Under the pieces are notes generated by a model. That model did not search any database, was not told where the DNA came from, and saw only the letters and a list, made by a program, of their open reading frames with translations. This document shows, in pieces, positions 21,751 through 30,102 of a stretch of 64,000 nucleotides of DNA. A program made the position numbers and the translations under genes. Numbering within the stretch: the stretch's first letter is position 1; every line of letters starts with the position of its first letter. Source of the stretch: Halovibrio salipaludis (GTDB taxonomy: Bacteria > Pseudomonadota > Gammaproteobacteria > Pseudomonadales > Oleiphilaceae); the NCBI RefSeq assembly GCF_002286965.1, contig NZ_NSKD01000001.1, forward strand, positions 186,001-250,000, given 5' to 3'.

Positions 21751-21906
21751 ATGCGCGAGAAGATCAAACTGGCTTCCAGTGCCGGCACCGGTCATTTCTA
21801 CACCACGACCAAGAACAAGCGGAACACTCCGGACAAGATCGAGATCAAAAAGTACGATCCGGTTGTCCGCAAGCACGTTCCGTACAAGGAAACCAAGCTC
21901 AAGTAA
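21751..21906 (+). CDS. rpmG: 50S ribosomal protein L33
   Basis: 51 aa, cysteine-free (zinc-independent) form of L33: [23 protein letters not shown] and [18 protein letters not shown]. The ATG at 21751 was chosen because GAGGAG lies 6–8 bases upstream and the product matches E. coli L33. A longer in-frame start at 21718 overlaps rpmB and is not family-like. Confidence 0.98.
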   Translation: MREKIKLASSAGTGHFYTTTKNKRNTPDKIEIKKYDPVVRKHVPYKETKLK

Positions 21907-21919
21907 GCGGGTTTCCGAC

Positions 21920-21940
21920 TGCCCCACCAACGGTGGGGCA
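21920..21940. terminator. Stem-loop between rpmG and the convergent LOV-GGDEF-EAL gene
   Basis: Perfect 9-bp stem (TGCCCCACC/GGTGGGGCA) with a 3-base loop, 13 bases after the rpmG stop. The downstream bases are TTGCCC, not a true U-run, so it may be a weak or bidirectional terminator. Confidence 0.55.
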
Positions 21941-21947
21941 TTGCCCT

Positions 21948-24461
21948 CTAGCTCTCCGTATCCTCCAGAACCGCGGCATGATGCAGGAACGCCTGTCGTA
22001 TCTGGCTCCGCAACTGCTCATCGTCCCAGGGTTTGGTCAGGAACTTGTAGATCGCCCCTCGATTGACCGCATCGGTCACGGAATCCAGATCGGTATAGCC
22101 TGAAAGGACTATGCGGATGGTGTCCGGATAGAGCTCCTTGACGCGACTCAGGAAATCAGTCCCCGTCATCTCCGGCATGCGCTGATCCGACAGCACCACC
22201 TGGAACTCATACAGGGCCAGCAGGTTCAACGCCTCCTGCGCCGACGTAACCGTATGGATCTCATACCCATCCCGCCTCAGGAGCCGTTTGAGCGATTTGA
22301 GGATGTTGGGCTCGTCATCGAGGATCAACAGTCGCCGGCTGGCCTGATTGCCCGATTCACGCCCGTGTACCTCGGCGAACGCCGCCCGGGTCTCAGCGCT
22401 CAGCTCATGGGTTCGCAGCTGCTCAAAGGGCATGGGTGGCCCGGGCAGAAAGCCCTGCACCAGATCGCAGTGATTGCGGAGCAGGAATGCCAGCTGGTAG
22501 CGGTCCTCCACCCCCTCTCCCACTACCTGCAGGTTCAGCTTGTGGGCAAGCGCGATGACCCCCCGCGTGATCGCGGCATCGGCACTGTCCGAGACAACAT
22601 CCCGGATAAAGGAGCGATCGATCTTGATCCTCGAGGCCGGGACCTTCTTGAGGTAGTTCAGGCTCGAAAAACCGGCACCGAAGTCGTCAATCATCAGGCC
22701 GACCCCAAGGGTACGGATCTCATCAAGCGCCCTGCGCACCGGCTCGTCAAACGACAGGAAAGTCGACTCAACAAGCTCCAGGTTCAGGCAGGCGGGTTCA
22801 AGACCGGTACTTTCCAGTACGCTCTTGACCGAGGAAACCACATCACCCCGCACAAAATGGTTGGGCGAGATGTTCACGGAGACCCACAGTATCCGTCCGG
22901 TTTCCTCCATCAGCCGGTTCAGATCGGTACAGGCCTGCCGGAGCACCCAGTCCGTAACCTCAACCATGAGGCCACCGGTTTCGATCGCCTGGAGAAAGTC
23001 GGCCGGGGACAGCATGCCCTGCTCCGGATGGTGCCAGCGCAGCAGAGCCTCGATGCCGACGATCTCCTGGCTTCGGACCTCCACAACCGGCTGATAATAG
23101 AGCTCGAACTGCTGCTCGCTCAAAGCGTGCTGCAGCTGGTTGTGGAGCTTGAGCGTCCACTCCACCTCTTCAGCGAGCAGAATGCTGTACCAGCGGTAGC
23201 CACCACCGCCACACTGTTTGGAGTTCCGAAGCGCCAGACTCGCGTGGCTCATCAACTCATCGGCGCCCTCGACATTCTCGCCAGTCCACGCGATACCGGC
23301 ACTGGCGGTCACAAACAGCTCCTGCCCCTCCAGACGGAAGGGAATGGCCAGCACCGAAACCACGGAATCCACCAGCGAGCTCACGTCGTGGCTCCCCAGA
23401 ACGTCGGTCTGGAGAATGGCGAACTCATCCGCGCTCAGGCGTGCCAGCAGGTCACTGCGCCCAAGCAGTGGCGTCACACGGTCCACCACAGCCTTGAGCA
23501 GCTGATCAGCAGCCCCGGCCCCGAAAGTAGCGTTAATCGCCTTGAAGTTATCAATATTGAACAGCGTCAGTGCCACGGCGTGCCGGTGATGCCCGGATTC
23601 CTCGCATGCCTGGCCGACACGGCTCCTGAACTGCTCAAAATTGGGAAGCCCGGTCAGGCCGTCATAACTCGTGCGATAGGCCAGTGCCGACTCCGCATCC
23701 ATGCGCGCGGACACATCATTGATGACCCCGATATAATGGGTGATCTGACCGCCATTCTCACGCACCGGTGAAACCTGGAGCTCGTTCGAGAAGCGTGAGC
23801 CATCCCTGCGGTAGTTGCGCATCTGCACAAGCGCCGGCTTGCCGGCCCGGATGGCCATCCGCACCTGGTCCACCCCGGGCTGCTTGCGATCACTGCCCTG
23901 AAGAAAACGGCAGTTACAGCCGTGGACCTCCTCCGGCTCATACCCGGTAATCCGGGAAAAGGCCTGGTTGACATGAACGATGGGCATGTCATCGGCGCGA
24001 GCATCCACAATGACGATGCCGTTGGCACTGGCTTCAACACAGGCCTTGAACAGGGTGGAATGCTGCCAGAGCCGGATTTCATTGAGCAGCTGCGCCAGTA
24101 CCCGCACCAGAAGTTCATCATCACTGCCCGGCTCCGGAAGGCACCGCAGGTTGAAGCGCCCGTCCAGACGTTCCGGGAGTTCACTGGCGCCAATAACCAG
24201 GAAAGCGGTTGCCTGGTGTTCCGCAACCACCTGGTCCGTCAGGATACTGGGAGATCCAGCCGGATCACCCCCGTTCTCCCCCAGGACCACAAGATCAACC
24301 CCTCCATCATCGAGAAGCCCTATCAGCGACTCCCGACTCAGTGCTGATGTCATCTCTGGGCCGGGGAAACCGGCAAGCGAACAGGCTCTGGCAAGGCGAT
24401 CGGCTTCAGAGCCTTCAAGGCCCCAGAGCAGCAGGCGGGGGAACGACGCGGCGTGTTTCAT
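21948..24461 (-). CDS. LOV–GGDEF–EAL–REC protein (blue-light/c-di-GMP signalling)
   Basis: 837 aa. An N-terminal REC-like region (about 8–120) lacks the acidic pocket. Next is a LOV-type PAS domain (about 135–255) with the photoactive-cysteine motif GCNCRFLQG (Cys184) and the flavin-side segment NYRRDGSRFSNEL. The Gln expected near GVQ is Ile247 (YIGVIND). The GGDEF domain is degenerate at its active site (SADEF, 343–347). The EAL domain has EALLRW (471–476) and IDDFGAG (591–597), so phosphodiesterase activity is likely. The C-terminal REC has phospho-acceptor Asp759 and KPWDD. It is probably cytoplasmic. It is divergent from the histidine-kinase operon, whose REC domains resemble its own, so the kinase next door may phosphorylate it (inference). 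Confidence 0.88.
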   Translation of the reverse strand: MKHAASFPRLLLWGLEGSEADRLARACSLAGFPGPEMTSALSRESLIGLLDDGGVDLVVLGENGGDPAGSPSILTDQVVAEHQATAFLVIGASELPERLDGRFNLRCLPEPGSDDELLVRVLAQLLNEIRLWQHSTLFKACVEASANGIVIVDARADDMPIVHVNQAFSRITGYEPEEVHGCNCRFLQGSDRKQPGVDQVRMAIRAGKPALVQMRNYRRDGSRFSNELQVSPVRENGGQITHYIGVINDVSARMDAESALAYRTSYDGLTGLPNFEQFRSRVGQACEESGHHRHAVALTLFNIDNFKAINATFGAGAADQLLKAVVDRVTPLLGRSDLLARLSADEFAILQTDVLGSHDVSSLVDSVVSVLAIPFRLEGQELFVTASAGIAWTGENVEGADELMSHASLALRNSKQCGGGGYRWYSILLAEEVEWTLKLHNQLQHALSEQQFELYYQPVVEVRSQEIVGIEALLRWHHPEQGMLSPADFLQAIETGGLMVEVTDWVLRQACTDLNRLMEETGRILWVSVNISPNHFVRGDVVSSVKSVLESTGLEPACLNLELVESTFLSFDEPVRRALDEIRTLGVGLMIDDFGAGFSSLNYLKKVPASRIKIDRSFIRDVVSDSADAAITRGVIALAHKLNLQVVGEGVEDRYQLAFLLRNHCDLVQGFLPGPPMPFEQLRTHELSAETRAAFAEVHGRESGNQASRRLLILDDEPNILKSLKRLLRRDGYEIHTVTSAQEALNLLALYEFQVVLSDQRMPEMTGTDFLSRVKELYPDTIRIVLSGYTDLDSVTDAVNRGAIYKFLTKPWDDEQLRSQIRQAFLHHAAVLEDTES

Positions 24462-24640
24462 GGTGTGCGGGCGCTGTCTCCATTTCCATTATCACCAGTG
24501 TAGCCACGCACAGCCGTTCATGCCTGTGACTGCAAAACATCACGTGCAGAAACAGACCATTTACACCCGCGCCGGGCAGAATGCACAAAAGCATATAGAC
24601 TGCCTGTTAGGACACATGATCAGCGGCCGGACACAGCCCC

Positions 24641-25963
24641 ATGAGTAAGCACCAGCACTATCTCTGGTCCGAGATCCATGAATGGCTCAGGCATGTCCAC
24701 AGGGACCAGCCGGAATTCCACCGTGAGCTCCTGACCCGGGCGAGCCTGCTCTGTGAAGGTCACGCCGGAGGTATCGCCCTGGATCCCGACCACAGCGTTT
24801 CCTGGATCGGCCGGGACCTGACGCTGGATAAGGTCCTCGAATGGGAGGAACAGGGCTACGGCCTCCTGGCGCCGGATGCCCCCTGGCGTTGCCACTGCCC
24901 TGCGGGAGAAGAATTCCTCCCGGTTATGGCTGTCCCCTACCGCCAGGGCGAACAGCTCACTCTGACACTCGTACTGATCCGCAATGCGGGCAGCGAGCCC
25001 TTCGCGCGCGAGGACGAACTGAACGCCAACCGGCTGATACAGGAGGCCATGAGCACCATGGACAAGAACACCCTCCTGGAGGAGCTCGCATCGAGCAATG
25101 CCGCGCTGCGTCAGCGCCAGGACGAACAGGATGAGTTGATACGCGAGCTCAAACAGGCCCGCGACCAGCTGATGCAGTCCGAAAAGATGGCAAGCATCGG
25201 GCAGCTGGCGGCCGGTGTCGCGCATGAGATCAACAACCCCATCGGCTATGTGCGCTCCAACCTGTCCTCGCTGCGCGAATACACGGAATCGCTCCTGGCC
25301 CTGAACGATGCGTTTGCAGAGGCGCTGGGAGAAAAGTTCCAGTCTCCGGAGCTCCAGTCCCTGTGTCGCAGCCATGATCTCGAATTCATCCGGGAGGATC
25401 TGCCCTCCCTCCTGGACGAGTCCAGGGACGGCATTGAGCGGGTGGAAAAGATCATCCGTTCCCTCCGGGACTTTTCCCGCACGGACACCGGCGAGATGGA
25501 ATCCCTGGACATCCATCAGTGCCTGAACAAGGCACTCGCTGTGGCCCGGAATGAAATCAAGTACCGGGCCACGGTTGAAACCGACTTTGCGGAGCTGCCA
25601 GCGATCACGGGCGTGGACTCCCAGCTGGGCCAGGTCTTCCTTAACCTGCTGGTGAACGCGGCCCAGGCGATTGAGGAGCAGGGCCTCATCACCATTTCCA
25701 CGGCGCATCGTGATGCGGACCATATCGAAGTACGGATCGCCGACACCGGCAAAGGCGTGGATCCCGACAACCTGGACCGGCTCTTCGAGCCGTTCTTCAC
25801 AACCAAGCCGGTCGGCAAGGGCACCGGGCTCGGCCTGTCGCTTTCCTATGGCATAGTCCAGAGTCACCAGGGCGAGCTGAGCGTGTCCAGCACGCCCGGT
25901 GAAGGCACGACTTTCCGCGTTGTCCTGCCCGTACAGCAGGCAGCGAGTGGGGCCGCGGAATGA
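24641..25963 (+). CDS. Soluble sensor histidine kinase
   Basis: 440 aa, no membrane segment. The N-terminal sensor region (about 1–130) is GAF-like but not confidently assigned, and contains a CHC triplet (WRCHCPAGEEF). A coiled coil (about 140–182) leads to the HisKA domain with phospho-acceptor His195 in AGVAHEINNP. The HATPase domain has N box FLNLLVNAAQAI, G1 DTGKGV, F box FEPFFTTK and G2 GTGLGLS. It starts a three-gene operon, with its stop overlapping the HD-GYP gene (ATGA). I see no good ribosome site before the ATG. The catalytic half closely resembles that of the kinase at 30103–31326. Likely targets are the REC proteins around it. Confidence 0.92.
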   Translation: MSKHQHYLWSEIHEWLRHVHRDQPEFHRELLTRASLLCEGHAGGIALDPDHSVSWIGRDLTLDKVLEWEEQGYGLLAPDAPWRCHCPAGEEFLPVMAVPYRQGEQLTLTLVLIRNAGSEPFAREDELNANRLIQEAMSTMDKNTLLEELASSNAALRQRQDEQDELIRELKQARDQLMQSEKMASIGQLAAGVAHEINNPIGYVRSNLSSLREYTESLLALNDAFAEALGEKFQSPELQSLCRSHDLEFIREDLPSLLDESRDGIERVEKIIRSLRDFSRTDTGEMESLDIHQCLNKALAVARNEIKYRATVETDFAELPAITGVDSQLGQVFLNLLVNAAQAIEEQGLITISTAHRDADHIEVRIADTGKGVDPDNLDRLFEPFFTTKPVGKGTGLGLSLSYGIVQSHQGELSVSSTPGEGTTFRVVLPVQQAASGAAE

Positions 25964-27288
25964 GCGACTACCGTTTCCGCATCCTGTTCGTCGATGATGA
26001 GGAACCCATCCTGAACGCGCTCCGGCGTCTCATGCGCCGCCACGACTACGACTGCTGGTTTGCGGCCAGCGGCAGGGAGGGACTGGCGATCCTGGAAAAG
26101 AACCCGATCGACCTGGTCATCTCCGACATGCGCATGCCGGAAATGGACGGCGCGCAGTTCCTGAGCGAGGTCAGAAAGCGCTGGCCATTCAGCGTGCGCT
26201 TCCTGATGACCGGGTATGCGGACATGAGTGCCACCATTGATGCGCTCAATCAGGGCGGCATCAACCGTTACGTCTCCAAGCCCTGGGATGACGAGGCACT
26301 GATCGAGGCCATCGAAGAGGGCCTGCGCATCCGCAAGCTGGAGCGCCAGAAAAAGCGGTTGATCGACCAGACCCGGGAACAGAACCGGGAACTCCAGGAC
26401 CTGAACAGGGATCTTGAACAGCGGGTACATGACCGTACACGCGCACTGGAATCCCGTACGGCGGACCTGCAGAAAGCCTTCCGCCAGCTCGAGAACAGCT
26501 ACGACTCCTTTGTGCGCGTGTTCTCATCCGTCATTGCCAGCCGCCCCCATCTGGTGAAAGGCCGCTCCCGGGAGGTGGCGGACCTCGCCCGGCGCATTGC
26601 CCAGCGACTGGAACTGGACACGGCCCGGGTCCGCTACATCTACTATGCGGCCCTGCTGCACGAGGTGGGCAAGCTCAGCCTGAACGATGATGTCCTGGGA
26701 CGCTCGGAAACCCAGCTGACCTACCGGGATCTGGCCGAGTACCGCCAATACCCCACACTGGGTGAAATGGCCCTGATGCCGATCAAGGCCCTGCGCCCCT
26801 GCGCCGAGCTGATCCGCGCCCATATGGAGAATATGGACGGCACAGGCTACCCCGACGAGCTGGCCGGAGAGGCCATCCCCCAGGGAGCACGCATCATCCG
26901 GGTGGCAAGGGACTTCGTGGGCCAGCAGACGTCTCTGCTGCGGGACCCACCCGTCTCACCCGCAGAGGCCTACGAAAGCATGAAGGAGCGCTCCGGCCGT
27001 TTCTATGACCCGGAGGTTCTGGCCGCGCTTGAGCCCATCGTCAATCAGTTCACCCTGGAGCCCCAGGACGATGAAACCGGCATGATGCTGTCCATACCGG
27101 AGCTGCGCCCGGGCATGGAGCTGACACGCGACCTCGTCAGCGCCAACGGCATCCTGCTGATGGTCAAGGGGACGGTACTCAACGACAGCGCCATCAAACG
27201 CCTTACCCGGATGAGCTGGGAGGACCGCCGGCACCTCAAGGTGTCCGTGACGGTACCGGCCAGGGACGTCCACACCAACGAGGAGTGA
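25960..27288 (+). CDS. Response regulator with divergent HD-GYP domain
   Basis: 442 aa. REC domain 1–125 with phospho-acceptor Asp56 (ISDMRMP) and KPWDDE; coiled coil about 125–185; HD-GYP-like domain about 185–370; a C-terminal extension with a PilZ-like or beta-rich flavour (LRPGMELTRDLVSANGILLMVKGTVL). The metal-site dyad reads H234-E235 (LLHEVGK) instead of His-Asp, and the second site reads HMENMDGTGYP, keeping GYP but replacing HHE with HME. Active HD-GYP proteins hydrolyse c-di-GMP; here activity is doubtful, so it may be a receptor or a changed-metal enzyme. It is translationally coupled to the kinase before it. Confidence 0.88.
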   Translation: MSDYRFRILFVDDEEPILNALRRLMRRHDYDCWFAASGREGLAILEKNPIDLVISDMRMPEMDGAQFLSEVRKRWPFSVRFLMTGYADMSATIDALNQGGINRYVSKPWDDEALIEAIEEGLRIRKLERQKKRLIDQTREQNRELQDLNRDLEQRVHDRTRALESRTADLQKAFRQLENSYDSFVRVFSSVIASRPHLVKGRSREVADLARRIAQRLELDTARVRYIYYAALLHEVGKLSLNDDVLGRSETQLTYRDLAEYRQYPTLGEMALMPIKALRPCAELIRAHMENMDGTGYPDELAGEAIPQGARIIRVARDFVGQQTSLLRDPPVSPAEAYESMKERSGRFYDPEVLAALEPIVNQFTLEPQDDETGMMLSIPELRPGMELTRDLVSANGILLMVKGTVLNDSAIKRLTRMSWEDRRHLKVSVTVPARDVHTNEE

Positions 27289-27292
27289 GCCC

Positions 27293-27835
27293 ATGTCGGA
27301 GGAACAGAAGCCCGTCATTGCACTGATCGACGACGAGCCGGAGATTCTGAGCGCCCTGGTGCGCCTTTTCCGTCACCGGAACTGGATCACCCTTACCTGC
27401 AATGACGCCCGCAGCGCCCACGCCGAACTCAGACACCATCAGCTTGATCTGATCATCTCCGACTACCGCATGCCCGGCATGGACGGCGTCACCCTGCTCA
27501 ACCAGTTCAAGCAGTCCCACCCTGACGCACTGCGGATCGTGCTCAGCGGTCAGGCCGACCTTGAAGGTGTGGTCAACGCGGTGAACGACTCGGAAGTGTA
27601 CCGTTTCATCCTGAAACCCTGGTCCAACGAGGATCTGCTGGTCACGCTCGACAATGCCCTGCGCTACAAGGAGATGGCACTGGAGAACCAGCGACTGGCC
27701 GAAAAGGTTCGGCGCCAGGAGCGCGAACTGGAAACCCAGAAGAAGGAACTGGAACGCCTGGAGTCGGAAGCACCGGGGATCACGCGGGTTGAGCGGGACC
27801 AGGACGGGTTCATCACGCTGTCAGACGAGGATTAG
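27293..27835 (+). CDS. Single-domain response regulator with coiled-coil tail
   Basis: 180 aa. REC domain 1–125: acidic pair IDDEPEIL, phospho-acceptor Asp57 (ISDYRMPG), switch Ser in VLSGQAD, KPW. A charged coiled coil follows (about 128–160, EKVRRQERELETQKKELERLES), then a short acidic tail. No output domain is present, so it probably acts by binding a partner, for instance the ATPase or GTPase of the neighbouring operon. It starts 4 bases after the HD-GYP stop and ends 6 bases from the convergent REC–ATPase gene. Confidence 0.9.
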   Translation: MSEEQKPVIALIDDEPEILSALVRLFRHRNWITLTCNDARSAHAELRHHQLDLIISDYRMPGMDGVTLLNQFKQSHPDALRIVLSGQADLEGVVNAVNDSEVYRFILKPWSNEDLLVTLDNALRYKEMALENQRLAEKVRRQERELETQKKELERLESEAPGITRVERDQDGFITLSDED

Positions 27836-27841
27836 ACGGCC

Positions 27842-30088
27842 TCAGATGTCGATCTGACTGCCCAGCACCCTCAGGATCTCCGCCAGGTTCGTCTCGCCCG
27901 CTTCAACGCGGTAGCGGGCATCCGCGGCCAGCGTGACCAGCCCGTCGCTCTCCGCCTGTTCCACCATCTCGCGTACCGCTCCGCCTGAGGCGATCACGTG
28001 GCGCATGGACTCGGTCACGCTCAGGACCTCATGCAGCGCGACCCGCCCCTTGAATCCCTGGTGGTGGCACCGGTCACAACCCCTGGACACATGATCGTAG
28101 AGACCGGGGCTCGCGAAGGCTGGCCCCAGCAGTTTCTGGATCTCCGGATCCGGCGTGCTGGGTTCACGGCAGTGCGGGCACAGCCGCCGCACCAGCCGCT
28201 GGGAAATCACGCATTCCAGCCCATAGGCCACCACATAGGGTTTCAGGCCCAGGTCCAGAAGACGGGCGACGGAGGCAATGGCCGAATTCGTGTGCAGCGT
28301 TGAGTAGACCATATGACCGGTCATCGCGGCATGGAACGCCACCTCCGCGGTTTCCCGGTCGCGGATCTCACCCAGCAGTATGACATCCGGGTCCTGGCGC
28401 AGTATGGCCCTGAGAACCGAGGCGAAATCCAGCCCTACCTTTTCCCGGACCGGCACCTGACCCGCCATGTCCATGTAGAACTCCACCGGATCCTCAATGG
28501 TGACGTAGTTCTTCTCCGGCGTGGCCTGATGCTGGAGCATGGCATAGAGGGTTGTGGTCTTACCGCTGCCGGTGGGCCCGGTGGCCAGGATGATGCCCTG
28601 GGGCCGGGTGATGACATTGAGCAGCCGCTGCCGGTTGAGATCCGAAAGCGCCAGCTGATCGATGTTCTTGATGCTGGAATTGCGATCCAGCACCCGCATG
28701 ACCACCTTCTCGCCATTGAGCGTCGGCAGGGTCGACAGCCGCAGGTCCACAATCTTCATGGGCGTCTTCACGGTCAGCCGGCCATCCTGGGGCCTGCGCC
28801 TTTCGGTGATGTCCAGCTCGGACATCACCTTGATCCGCGAGACAATGCTCATCTGCATGGTGCTCGGAATACGGATCTTGTCCTGCAGAACCCCGTCAAT
28901 CCGGTAGCGGACCACCACCACATTGGTACGTGGCTGGATGTGGATATCGCTTGCCCCCAGCCGCAGTCCCTCCATGATGACGGCGTTGACCACACGCACC
29001 GCCGAGGGCTGCTGGGTATCCGACAGCAACCCTTCCAGGTCCACATCGGAGTCATCGTCCTCAATGACCAGCTCGATGGTGTCACCGGGATCATTGGCAT
29101 CGAAGACGGACTCGAGCTCCTCCATGCCTTCCCTGGAATCGCCGAACAACTGACCCAGCCGCTCCTCCAGCTCATCCACCCGCACCAGCACCGGCTCAAT
29201 CTTCAGCCCAATGGCGAAGGAAAGTTCCTCGATGAGCGGCTGGTTGAGCGGGTCCGCCATGGCAAGCACCAGACGGCGCCCCCTGACCCGCAGAGGCAGC
29301 AGCAGCTGGCCCTGGCAGACATCCGCGGGGATCAGGTCCAGCGCCTCCGGATCAACCGCGAATTCCGCCAGCGCGACCTCATCAAAGAGCAGCTCGTCGC
29401 GCAGGAGGCTGTAGAGCTTTTCCCGGGAGACCCATTCCTTCTCGAGCAGCAGCCGGATGGTCGCCACCTTGCGCGCCTGCTGGATCTTATAGACCTCCTG
29501 GACCTGCTGGCGGTTGATGAGTCCATGCTTGTGCAGCATCAGCGCCAGCTGGCTGCGCTGCTGCTGATTCATCTTGCGGAAGACATCCAGGTCCTTTTCC
29601 TGGCGACTGGTGGTCTTTTCCAGGCTGCGGTTCTTCTCCCGCAGCTCGTACTGCTCCAGCGCCAGGGCCACCGTCACGCGCAGGTCGTCATCGTTCCAGG
29701 GCTTGAGGATGAAACGATAGACCGCTCCCTCATTGATGGCGGTCATCACCGCCTGGGTATCCGCATGCCCGGTCAGCATGATGCGCATGGTGTCCGGCGA
29801 GATCTCCCTGACTTCCCGCAGCAGGTCCGCGCCATTCATACCGGGCATCTTGAAATCGGTAATCATCAGATGGAAATGCTCGGAACGCACCAGGGCCAGA
29901 GCCTCCTCGGCACTGGCTGCACACTGGATCCCATAGTTCTCACGGTGAAAAGTCCGGCGCAGGGAACTCAGCACATTGGGTTCATCGTCCACAAACAGCA
30001 GACGATACTGGCCTGTTTCCGGAGAGTCTGGCTCAGGGTCTCCGGACTGTTTGCTGCTGGACAGAAAGTACTGGTCAAAATCGGACAT
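27842..30088 (-). CDS. REC domain fused to a PilB/GspE-type ATPase
   Basis: 748 aa. REC domain about 28–150 with Asp78 (ITDFKMPG) and KPWNDDD; coiled coil about 150–180; MshEN-like N-domain about 178–310 whose two repeats (LALMLHKHGLINRQQV and TIRLLLEKEWVSREKL) recall the c-di-GMP-binding motif of MshE but lack several consensus residues. The full secretion ATPase core follows: Walker A GPTGSGKT (504–511), Walker B DPDVILLGEIRD, His box, and the zinc tetracysteine Cys637/640/671/674 of PilB/GspE. No PilC, PilD or secretin genes are nearby. A phosphorylation-controlled motor ATPase is the natural reading (inference). Last gene of the GTPase–kinase–ATPase operon. Confidence 0.9.
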   Translation of the reverse strand: MSDFDQYFLSSSKQSGDPEPDSPETGQYRLLFVDDEPNVLSSLRRTFHRENYGIQCAASAEEALALVRSEHFHLMITDFKMPGMNGADLLREVREISPDTMRIMLTGHADTQAVMTAINEGAVYRFILKPWNDDDLRVTVALALEQYELREKNRSLEKTTSRQEKDLDVFRKMNQQQRSQLALMLHKHGLINRQQVQEVYKIQQARKVATIRLLLEKEWVSREKLYSLLRDELLFDEVALAEFAVDPEALDLIPADVCQGQLLLPLRVRGRRLVLAMADPLNQPLIEELSFAIGLKIEPVLVRVDELEERLGQLFGDSREGMEELESVFDANDPGDTIELVIEDDDSDVDLEGLLSDTQQPSAVRVVNAVIMEGLRLGASDIHIQPRTNVVVVRYRIDGVLQDKIRIPSTMQMSIVSRIKVMSELDITERRRPQDGRLTVKTPMKIVDLRLSTLPTLNGEKVVMRVLDRNSSIKNIDQLALSDLNRQRLLNVITRPQGIILATGPTGSGKTTTLYAMLQHQATPEKNYVTIEDPVEFYMDMAGQVPVREKVGLDFASVLRAILRQDPDVILLGEIRDRETAEVAFHAAMTGHMVYSTLHTNSAIASVARLLDLGLKPYVVAYGLECVISQRLVRRLCPHCREPSTPDPEIQKLLGPAFASPGLYDHVSRGCDRCHHQGFKGRVALHEVLSVTESMRHVIASGGAVREMVEQAESDGLVTLAADARYRVEAGETNLAEILRVLGSQIDI

Positions 30089-30102
30089 GCAACGCGCCTG
30101 GT

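Noticed and set aside
22254-23771. 505-codon open frame on the plus strand
   Set aside because: Complement of the LOV–GGDEF–EAL gene with no family resemblance.
24620-25867. 415-codon open frame on the minus strand
   Set aside because: Complement of the histidine kinase; no domain.
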